This document shows, piece after piece, positions 6,427-12,943 of a stretch of 12,943 nucleotides of DNA. The notes beneath the pieces were generated by a model. The model worked only from the letters and a program-made list of their open reading frames with translations. It had not been told where the DNA came from and made no database searches. The position numbers and the translations under genes are program-made. Source of the DNA: Syntrophomonadaceae bacterium (GTDB lineage: Bacteria; Bacillota; Dethiobacteria; DTU022); assembly GCA_003564055.1 (NCBI GenBank), contig PWSG01000201.1, positions 1 to 12,943 of the forward strand, read 5' to 3'. Every line of letters begins with the position of its first letter. The first letter of the stretch is position 1.

Positions 6427-8209
6427 CCTCATCTCCTCCTTCTCCGGCTAATGAGGATATCTGCTCTTTTATTTCAGTTTTGATACTTTCCAGGTCCTTG
6501 AGGTCTTCTTCAGGAACGTACCTGGCCCGCGCAATTCTTTCCCTAACCGGCAGGGCAAACAGCTCCTCAAGGTCAAGATCAATCTCTCCTTTTTCAACCA
6601 GGGCTAATGCCTGATGATGGAACATCAAAATCAAGTCAAGCATTGTAAACTGTTTCTTAAGAGAGCTGTAAGTATCAACATCGTGCATGGCGTTCTGGTG
6701 CAGAAAATCCTCCCGCAGTGACTTGGCAGTTTCTAAGGTTAACCTTTCCCGTGCTGATAGGGCATCTACACCGACCAGACGGACGATTTCTTCTAATTCG
6801 GCTTCTTCCTGTAAAAGCCGCATTGATTCACGGCGCATATCGTTCCACTGTTCACCAACTGTATCTCTGAAGTAAACAGAAACATTATCAAGGTACAATG
6901 AATAACTTAGCAGCCAGTTAATGGCAGGGAAGTGGCGGCGGTAAGCGAGAGATGCATCCAGACCCCAGAATACTTTAACAATCCGCAGGGTGGCCTGTGA
7001 GACAGGCTCTGAAAGGTCTCCACCGGGAGGAGATACAGCCCCGACCACCGTGAGAGCTCCTTCACGTTCTTCACTGCTGAGACAAATTGTCCGCCCGGAG
7101 CGTTCGTAAAAATCGGCGAGACGGGAACCAAGATAAGCAGGGTATCCTTCTTCACCGGGCATTTCTTCGAGACGGCCGGACATTTCACGCAAAGCCTCCG
7201 CCCAGCGCGAAGTGGAATCGGCCATCAGGGCAACACTGTAGCCCATGTCCCGAAAATATTCAGCGATAGTTATGCCTGTATAAATTGAAGCCTCACGGGC
7301 TGCCACAGGCATATTCGATGTATTGGCAATCAGCACCGTCCGCTTCATAAGCGGCTCCCCTGATTGTGGGTCTTTTAATTCGGGAAATTCCAATAGAACA
7401 TCGGTCATTTCATTTCCGCGCTCACCACAGCCAATGTAGACAACTATTTCAGCATCTGCCCACTTGGCCAGCTGGTGCTGCGTTACCGTCTTGCCGCTGC
7501 CGAACGGACCGGGAATACATGCTGTCCCGCCCTTGGCCACAGGGAAGAAGGTATCAATGACCCGCTGCCCTGTAATCATCGGAAGATGCGGGCCCATTTT
7601 CTCCCGGTAGGGACGCCCCTTACGGATCGGCCAGCGCTGCATCATCTTTACATCAACTGTGCCGTCTTCTGTTTCAACAACGGCAGCAACTTCTTCTACT
7701 GTTAGTTCTCCGCTTTTAATTTCTTTGATTGTGCCTGGAGCACAATCAGGCGGCACCATGATACGGTGTTCAACCAGTGTAGTCTCCTGGACAGTGCCGA
7801 TAATATCGCCAGGGTGAACTTTATCTCCTTCTTTTGCCTTTGGGACAAAATCCCATTTTTTTTCGAGGCTTAGCGGTGAGACTTCAACACCGCGGGTGAT
7901 ATAGTCGCCAACCTGTTCTTTAATCGTATCAAGAGGTCTTTGAACACCGTCAAATATCGCTTCTATTAAACCGGGACCAAGATCAACACTAAGTGGATCG
8001 CCTGTTGTATAAACCGGTTCACCCGGACCCAACCCGCCTGTTTCTTCATAGACCTGAATGGATGCACGGTCACCGTGCAGCTCAATTATTTCGCCCAGGA
8101 GGCGGGCTTCACTGACCCTGACCATATCATACATCCTGGCCTCGCCCATATTATCCGCTACGACGAGGGGGCCGGAAACTTTTATAATCCTGCCAACGCC
8201 AACATCCAA
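6419..8209 (-). CDS. ntpA: V-type ATP synthase subunit A (catalytic)
   Basis: The product has 596 residues from a TTG at 8209, close to the 593 of E. hirae NtpA. That start gives [20 protein letters not shown], which aligns with the family N-terminus. It follows AAGG with 8 bases between and sits 4 bases after the ntpF stop. The frame extends 26 codons further upstream into ntpF, but those residues ([15 protein letters not shown]) are an out-of-frame reading of ntpF. The catalytic P-loop GPFGSGKT is at residues 234-241, with [13 protein letters not shown] after it and [32 protein letters not shown] further on. The long non-homologous insertion typical of A subunits, around residues 100-200, is present. 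This subunit hydrolyses or makes ATP at the A/B interface. Confidence 0.97.
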   Translation of the reverse strand: MDVGVGRIIKVSGPLVVADNMGEARMYDMVRVSEARLLGEIIELHGDRASIQVYEETGGLGPGEPVYTTGDPLSVDLGPGLIEAIFDGVQRPLDTIKEQVGDYITRGVEVSPLSLEKKWDFVPKAKEGDKVHPGDIIGTVQETTLVEHRIMVPPDCAPGTIKEIKSGELTVEEVAAVVETEDGTVDVKMMQRWPIRKGRPYREKMGPHLPMITGQRVIDTFFPVAKGGTACIPGPFGSGKTVTQHQLAKWADAEIVVYIGCGERGNEMTDVLLEFPELKDPQSGEPLMKRTVLIANTSNMPVAAREASIYTGITIAEYFRDMGYSVALMADSTSRWAEALREMSGRLEEMPGEEGYPAYLGSRLADFYERSGRTICLSSEEREGALTVVGAVSPPGGDLSEPVSQATLRIVKVFWGLDASLAYRRHFPAINWLLSYSLYLDNVSVYFRDTVGEQWNDMRRESMRLLQEEAELEEIVRLVGVDALSARERLTLETAKSLREDFLHQNAMHDVDTYSSLKKQFTMLDLILMFHHQALALVEKGEIDLDLEELFALPVRERIARARYVPEEDLKDLESIKTEIKEQISSLAGEGGDEDA

Positions 8210-8213
8210 GTTA

Positions 8214-8543
8214 TCAACCTTCTTTCCTGAAAAGAATATCCGCACCGATCGCTTTTTCGACATTCTTCTTAATTTGCTGAATACCAATACCCAGAGTGCC
8301 CTTGCTGTTCGGGATCAAAACAACTGCCGGCAGATAGCGCTTATTTAATTCTGCGATTATATCTTCCAGCTCCCGGGCCAGCTCTTCGGTTATAAAAATT
8401 ACACCGTATTGTTCAGATACCAGCTGTTTCAAAGCTTTTAGGGCCGCTTCACTGCTGATTACAGAGAAGGTATCTACCCCGATAGTTTTAAAGCCGAGGA
8501 TAGAATCTTTGTCTCCAATAACGGCAATTTTATATGTAGACAT
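8214..8543 (-). CDS. ntpG: V-type ATP synthase subunit F (central stalk; NtpG in E. hirae naming)
   Basis: The product has 109 residues, the expected size. Subunit F binds subunit D and forms part of the rotor, and it modulates ATPase activity. The N-terminal [21 protein letters not shown], followed by [10 protein letters not shown] and the buried strand PAVVLIPN, matches the small Rossmann-like domain of this family. The C-terminal helix, [12 protein letters not shown], is the part that contacts D. The ATG at 8543 overlaps the end of ntpC by 14 bases and has GGGAG about 10 bases upstream. The gene ends in TGA 4 bases before the TTG of ntpA. The order C-F-A-B-D equals ntpC-G-A-B-D of E. hirae. 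Confidence 0.93.
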   Translation of the reverse strand: MSTYKIAVIGDKDSILGFKTIGVDTFSVISSEAALKALKQLVSEQYGVIFITEELARELEDIIAELNKRYLPAVVLIPNSKGTLGIGIQQIKKNVEKAIGADILFRKEG

Positions 8544-9534
8544 CGCGAATCCGCTCCCTGATCGCTTCGGCAGGCAGTTTATTTATTTTACCAACCAGGA
8601 CTAAGCGTATATTTTTTATCTCGATTTCTTTCGCCCATAAATAGCCAACCAGCGGCTCAAGGCCAAAGGGACTCCATTTGCCCGCTTTAAGGTAAGCAGT
8701 AATGAAGTCGTCAGATAGTTTTTCCAACCGTGAAGCCGTACCCTTATCCAGCCAGTCGCGTACTCCTTCGCTGACGAGGTCGGCATAGCCGCTCATGGAA
8801 AGCATGGTTATTAAGGACTCAAGCGGTTCATCGAGCATAGCGGTAAAACGGTCGCTGGGAATAGAACCATGCGGCAGTAAAATGTTTTTTAAAAGTTCAC
8901 GGTTAAGCCCCATGCGCTTAACGCGAATCAGCGATTTGAGGTTAATTAGATCAACCTGCCTGACAAACATACCTTCAAGAAATTGAATCCCGTTTTCCCT
9001 GGCTAAAGAAATCAGCTGATCATAAAGAACCTGGTCTAATAGCAAATCGATAACCTGGGGATCGCGGTTGACCAGAAAATCTTCACTGATTTTCTCAGCG
9101 GTAAGGCGTAGTTTTTCCGGGAGGTCACGATAGTCGTCTTCATTTACTGCCACCTCGAGCTTATCTAAATCGAGGGAACCTATCGGTATGAGCAGATCGC
9201 TTTTGATGCCAAGATACTTTGACTTGAATAGCACCTTAAGGTTATGAACATCATAGCGTAAGGTCATCATAGCAATCAGCTCGGGCTTCGGGCTGATTTT
9301 TAAAATAAGATCAAATGTTTCCCGCAGTTCTGCCGCAAGGATTGATTCGAAGTCGTGAACTTCAGACATTTCAGCTACAGCATTGGCATAAGCTGATTCG
9401 CCAAGCACTTTTAAAGCATCATCAGCCGAAGAAGCATCAATCATGCGTTCAAAACGTGCCCGATCGAGCAGTCGCGTTTCAAGAGCACGCGTACGCCCTA
9501 CCGCATAGGCATAAATTGTATCGTCGATTAGCAT
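8530..9534 (-). CDS. ntpC: V-type ATP synthase subunit C (AC39/d-type)
   Basis: The product has 334 residues from the ATG at 9534, which lies 11 bases after AAAGGAGA. An alternative ATG at 9570 directly follows the ntpE stop and would add 12 residues (MSFPAGKESNKQ) that do not resemble the family. Subunit C/d caps the membrane ring and links it to the D-F shaft. The N-terminus DDTIYAYAVGRTRALETRLLDRARFERMI, and the repeated helical blocks such as ELIAMMTLRYDVHNLKVLFKSK, LINLKSLIRVKRMG and EIEIKNIRLVLVGKIN, are the three-fold pseudo-repeat of the AC39 fold. The C-terminal stretch LVGYLWAKEIEIKNIR is especially conserved. It ends 14 bases inside ntpF/G. The protein is soluble and has no membrane segments. 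Confidence 0.93.
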   Translation of the reverse strand: MLIDDTIYAYAVGRTRALETRLLDRARFERMIDASSADDALKVLGESAYANAVAEMSEVHDFESILAAELRETFDLILKISPKPELIAMMTLRYDVHNLKVLFKSKYLGIKSDLLIPIGSLDLDKLEVAVNEDDYRDLPEKLRLTAEKISEDFLVNRDPQVIDLLLDQVLYDQLISLARENGIQFLEGMFVRQVDLINLKSLIRVKRMGLNRELLKNILLPHGSIPSDRFTAMLDEPLESLITMLSMSGYADLVSEGVRDWLDKGTASRLEKLSDDFITAYLKAGKWSPFGLEPLVGYLWAKEIEIKNIRLVLVGKINKLPAEAIRERIRDVYI

Positions 9535-9570
9535 CTGCTTGTTGCTCTCCTTTCCCGCAGGAAAGCTCAT

Positions 9571-10176
9571 TTATTCCTTGAATAAAACAGCCGCTACTTC
9601 AGGTTCAAGTTCATCTCTTTGCATGGCCAAAAGCGATTCAAAAGAACAATTAACCTCAACGCCTTCATCCTGCAGGATAAAGCCACCCATGATATCCCTG
9701 GGTTCACTTGAAAGTGTGAGCTCTCCCTTTTTACCCTGCCCGGCAAGTTCGCTGTTTACATCTTCCCAAAAATTACCCGGGATTCTCTTTAGGTCACCGG
9801 CAGAACATAAAACAGTTTCGCGGCCGGATTCCACGAGATTTAGCAGCATACTTTTAATTATTGACAGGTATGCGCTGTCACCCAACATGGTTAACTCTTC
9901 AAGAGATTTATCAAATGCTTCACTGATTAGTTCCTGCTTGGCAGCAAGCATCTCCTTGCGTAATTCTAGTTGAGCCACGCCGATAATACGTCTTTTTTGC
10001 TCTTCTGAGTCCTTTCGGGCCTGCTCAAGAATATGTTCCTTGCGACGGGCTGCTTTTTGTTTTGCTTCAGCTGATATGCCTTCAGCTTTTTCGGCAGCCT
10101 CTTTTTGGATGCTCTCGGCTTTAGCACCGGCATCATCCAAAATGCGCGTGATAATTCTACCCGCTCCCTCTTTCAC
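9571..10176 (-). CDS. ntpE: V-type ATP synthase subunit E (peripheral stalk)
   Basis: The product has 201 residues from a GTG at 10176, which lies 8 bases after AAGGAG. Another GTG at 10185 is only 3 bases from that site and would add three residues. Subunit E pairs with the small G/H-like subunit as the peripheral stalk that holds the head still. Residues 1 to about 85 form one charged alanine- and lysine-rich helix (GAKAESIQKEAAEKAEGISAE and onward), as expected for the stalk coiled coil. The globular C-terminal domain carries the family signature DIMGGFILQDEG.EVN.SFESLL near residues 160-185. The gene starts 12 bases after the ntpK stop. The lack of hydrophobic segments agrees with a soluble stalk protein. 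Confidence 0.92.
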   Translation of the reverse strand: MKEGAGRIITRILDDAGAKAESIQKEAAEKAEGISAEAKQKAARRKEHILEQARKDSEEQKRRIIGVAQLELRKEMLAAKQELISEAFDKSLEELTMLGDSAYLSIIKSMLLNLVESGRETVLCSAGDLKRIPGNFWEDVNSELAGQGKKGELTLSSEPRDIMGGFILQDEGVEVNCSFESLLAMQRDELEPEVAAVLFKE

Positions 10177-10188
10177 ACCACTCACTCC

Positions 10189-10686
<498 letters not shown>

Positions 10687-10705
10687 TCAATCAATGTATT
10701 TCCAC

Positions 10706-10860
10706 AGGAGCCTGGATTCAGTAGTCAGCATTTAAACTTGCTGCACTTGTTACTATGTAATTGCAACATTGTCAGCTATAAAATGTCGGCTATAATAATG
10801 CCTCTTTAAAATATGCATTAATGTGTTTGTTCTCATGCTGACTCCTGAACCCAGGCTCCT
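10706..10860. repeat. 155-base non-coding element with 26-base terminal inverted repeats, MITE-like
   Basis: The left end (10706-10731, beginning AGGAGCCTGGATTCAG) and the right end (10835-10860, ending CTGAACCCAGGCTCCT) are inverted copies matching at 24 of 26 positions. The 103 bases between are AT-rich and encode nothing. The element fills most of the only long gap inside the ATPase operon, starting 8 bases past the ntpI stop and ending 43 bases before the ntpK start, which leaves the ntpK ribosome binding site outside it. I see no target-site duplication at its edges. A miniature inverted-repeat element or a long mRNA hairpin controlling the ratio of I to K are both possible. Confidence 0.65.
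10769..10796 (+). promoter_or_regulatory. Plus-strand promoter-like sequence inside the inverted-repeat element
   Basis: TTGTCA (10769-10774) and a perfect TATAAT (10791-10796) are separated by 16 bases on the plus strand. No plus-strand gene follows, so a transcript would run antisense into ntpI. The region also contains a tandem 14-base near-repeat (GTCAGCTATAAAAT then GTCGGCTATAATAAT), so the match may be a by-product of AT-rich repeat structure. Confidence 0.3.
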
Positions 10861-10868
10861 TAATTACC

Positions 10869-12821
10869 CTAAATTTTTTCTGCTTCAGCTACATCTACAT
10901 AATCTCTTTCTATCCTGAAGGGCTTAAATGACCTGCCACCGCCTTCAAAAAATTTGCTAAAAAATTCAATATACTGTAAACGACTGGTGTGAACATAAGC
11001 ACTGAGAGTGCTGATTATTATATTAAAGGTATGTCCTCCCAGCAGGACTAAGACCATAATTATCGACCCGACAACACTACCGGCAACCATTTCTCCCATG
11101 GCATTAATCGCCGTGGCTATAACAACACTGGCCAAACCAAGGGCAAGCAGACGGGAATAAGAAAGAACATCGCTTAAGTAACCGGTGATGTTATAAAGGC
11201 TGAGCAAACCGCTTAAAAACTTCATAACAACGCCGCTCTGGCTGCGCCCCTGGGTTAGAACCAGGCCTGCACCCCCACCAAGAGCTAACCACTGCCCCAC
11301 TGTTTCATATCCCGGGAGAAGCATCAGTATTAAACCGTTTATAAAAATGAACCAGAAGCCCTGGTCAAAAATAGCGCTTAAAGGCCGGCCAGCCTTGATG
11401 TTGCGAAAAGCCTGCACTCCCATGCCAAAATAGATCTGCAGCAGGCCAATGCCGAAGCAGTAAAAAAGCATCCGCATGGGTTCTTCTAGAGGATCGAACC
11501 AGAGGGGAGGTACTTTAATTAGGTCTCCGAAGTAACTGCCGAGGAGAATTCCAAAAAACAGTGATGAAAAACCGCCCAGGAAGAGGAGGTAAATCAGCTG
11601 TTTGCCCATGCCTTCCAGCTTAAGCTTGCGGGAGACAAAAAGGGCAAGCAGGGCGAGAGCAATACCGTAGCCTGCATCGGAAAGACATATTCCAAAAAAG
11701 ACAAAGAAAAACGGCGCCATATATGGTGTGGGATCCAGTTCGCTTCTTTTTGGTGTGCTGTAAAGTTTGGTCACCACTTCGTAAGCTTCTACCGGCCCGC
11801 TGTTATGCAGCAATACCGGCACACTCTCGCCAGGTTCGGGATCCCTGGAGGCCAAAGCTGCCGTCTCTGTTTTTTCTTTAACAGCCTCTTCAAGATCACT
11901 TAAAACCGGGGCAGGAACCCACCCTTCCAGCAGAAAGCTGTTTTCAGTTCGGGCCAGGTTGGCTACAGCTTCCTGTTTTTGCAGTTCGTTGGCCATGTAG
12001 TCATGACAGGACATCAGCATGGGTCTGTGCTCAAGGAGTCCTTCAATCTCTTTTAAAACAGCGTCCCTGTCTTCTTCAAGCTTTTTTAACTTGTGGTGCA
12101 GTGCTTCAATGTTTTGAGCAGCAGTTCCTTCAAGCCCGTTAAATTTTACATTCGTTACAGTGTTTTCTTTAAAGATATCCTGTATAGAATGCAGTTCATC
12201 AATTAAACCGGTAAAAAAGAAATAAACAAATTCGTTATCAGCAGAAACTTCTTCAAAATAGTGAACCGGAACCTGATCACTTAAGGCTTCCTGAAGGGGA
12301 GGTGAGTTGTTGACACCTACGGTGTAAAGACCCATAAATACAGAACTGCCCTGGCCAACCTCCTCCAGGGGCAGGGAAAAAGAGGACCAGGGTTCTAGCT
12401 CTTCAATAAGATTCTGACTCTGGGTTTCTTCATTGCGAATGCCGGCAAATTTCTCTTCGGCCCGGTGGCACTCTTCATAAACTGGTTTTACCTGCTCCAT
12501 GCGGTTGATAAATTCGTTATAGTCATGCTCGTTTAAATCCAGTTTGGCCCCGGTAAACTGCTGAATAAAACTTTTTTTAACCGGGAAATAGCGCTGAAGA
12601 AAATCAAGGCAATAGCGAATGTCGCTTAAAGAGGATTCTGCTTCAGAAATTTTTTCTCCGGCCTGTTCAGGCTCAAGAAGGGCCTGAAAATCTTCCCAGG
12701 CTTTACCTGATTTAACATCAAGCATTTCAACGGTACCAATATTTTGCAGAAGACTAAAAATGTTTTCCCTTTCGTGCCGATGTCCGAGCAGGAAAACTTT
12801 CTTCATCTCAATTATCGGCAT
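10869..12821 (-). CDS. ntpI: V-type ATP synthase subunit I (membrane stator, a-subunit)
   Basis: The product has 650 residues. The N-terminal half (1 to about 360) is cytoplasmic, with coiled coils near residues 50-145 and 235-290, and forms the arm that contacts the peripheral stalks. The C-terminal half has about seven or eight hydrophobic segments from residue 366 onward, including APFFFVFFGICLSDAGYG and the helix LSYSRLLALGLASVVIA. In that helix Arg557 is the essential stator arginine next to the rotor carboxylate. The segment HTFNIIISTLSAYVHTSRLQ and the EFFSKFFEGGGR.F.PF tail are also family signatures. It provides the two half-channels for the ion. The ATG at 12821 overlaps the end of the upstream stalk gene by 14 bases and has only a weak AAGG, so translation is probably coupled. 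Confidence 0.96.
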   Translation of the reverse strand: MPIIEMKKVFLLGHRHERENIFSLLQNIGTVEMLDVKSGKAWEDFQALLEPEQAGEKISEAESSLSDIRYCLDFLQRYFPVKKSFIQQFTGAKLDLNEHDYNEFINRMEQVKPVYEECHRAEEKFAGIRNEETQSQNLIEELEPWSSFSLPLEEVGQGSSVFMGLYTVGVNNSPPLQEALSDQVPVHYFEEVSADNEFVYFFFTGLIDELHSIQDIFKENTVTNVKFNGLEGTAAQNIEALHHKLKKLEEDRDAVLKEIEGLLEHRPMLMSCHDYMANELQKQEAVANLARTENSFLLEGWVPAPVLSDLEEAVKEKTETAALASRDPEPGESVPVLLHNSGPVEAYEVVTKLYSTPKRSELDPTPYMAPFFFVFFGICLSDAGYGIALALLALFVSRKLKLEGMGKQLIYLLFLGGFSSLFFGILLGSYFGDLIKVPPLWFDPLEEPMRMLFYCFGIGLLQIYFGMGVQAFRNIKAGRPLSAIFDQGFWFIFINGLILMLLPGYETVGQWLALGGGAGLVLTQGRSQSGVVMKFLSGLLSLYNITGYLSDVLSYSRLLALGLASVVIATAINAMGEMVAGSVVGSIIMVLVLLGGHTFNIIISTLSAYVHTSRLQYIEFFSKFFEGGGRSFKPFRIERDYVDVAEAEKI

Positions 12822-12942
12822 CGGTCTTCACAACCTTATCTTTAAGCAACTCTACCGCTTCCGGCATACGGCCGACGGCTTCTTTTTTTAGCCGGGTTAT
12901 TTCTTGCTGTTGCTTTTTTGTAAGCGGCTCAGCTTCTGCCCT
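12808..12942 (-). CDS. V-type ATP synthase peripheral stalk subunit (H/G-like, NtpF position), C-terminal part, start beyond the right edge
   Basis: Only the last 44 codons are inside the window, ending in TGA at 12808. The peptide is a charged helix reading RAEAEPLTKKQQQEITRLKK followed by EAVGRMPEAVELLKDKVVK. This fits the C-terminus of the short helical subunit that pairs with E in the peripheral stalk. The position directly ahead of ntpI equals ntpF in E. hirae, so the assignment leans on gene order as much as on the residues. Its stop lies 14 bases inside ntpI. The operon promoter must lie outside the window. Confidence 0.65.
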   Translation of the reverse strand, partial: RAEAEPLTKKQQQEITRLKKEAVGRMPEAVELLKDKVVKTDADN

Positions 12943-12943
12943 G

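Noticed and set aside
9539..9973. 144-residue plus-strand frame opposite ntpE
   Set aside because: It is serine-rich low-complexity sequence antisense to a well-supported ntpE gene and has no family features. The other plus-strand frames are likewise shadows.

Overview
The window is a compact block of bacterial chromosome in which every recognisable gene lies on the minus strand, so genes are transcribed from right to left. Strong AGGAGG-type ribosome binding sites, frequent GTG and TTG starts, a bacterial-type GAPDH and a sodium-type V-ATPase operon in the Enterococcus hirae ntp order suggest an anaerobic Firmicute of the Clostridia or a related class. This placement is an inference; there is no rRNA or marker gene in the window.

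From the right, 12943 to 4396 is a V/A-type ATPase operon: H/G-like peripheral stalk subunit (only its C-terminal end is present), I, K, E, C, F, A, B and D. The genes overlap or sit a few bases apart, except for a 206-base gap between I and K. That gap holds a 155-base non-coding element with 26-base terminal inverted repeats matching at 24 of 26 positions. The K subunit carries all five sodium-ligand positions known from E. hirae NtpK, so the machine is predicted to move Na+. A PHP-domain metallohydrolase of the CehA/McbA type (4387 to 3341) follows D after 8 bases and is probably co-transcribed.

A 301-base intergenic region (3340 to 3040) holds an extended -10 promoter and an imperfect palindrome whose arms resemble dispersed clostridial repeats. 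It is followed by gap, a phosphorylating glyceraldehyde-3-phosphate dehydrogenase. A 187-base region after gap holds a hairpin that could terminate gap transcripts and a second extended -10 promoter.

That second promoter drives what looks like a three-gene sulfur-assimilation operon. It comprises a COG1900/DUF39 homocysteine-biosynthesis protein, a NIL-domain ferredoxin-like protein with two [4Fe-4S] motifs, and the N-terminal 73 residues of a UPF0280 (COG2122, ApbE-like) protein that runs off the left edge. Together they point to direct incorporation of sulfide into an aspartate-semialdehyde-derived intermediate to make homocysteine, as described in methanogens and some anaerobic bacteria. 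The start codons of several genes (DUF39, ntpA, ntpB, ntpC, ntpE) are placed here by ribosome binding site and family N-terminus rather than by the longest frame.
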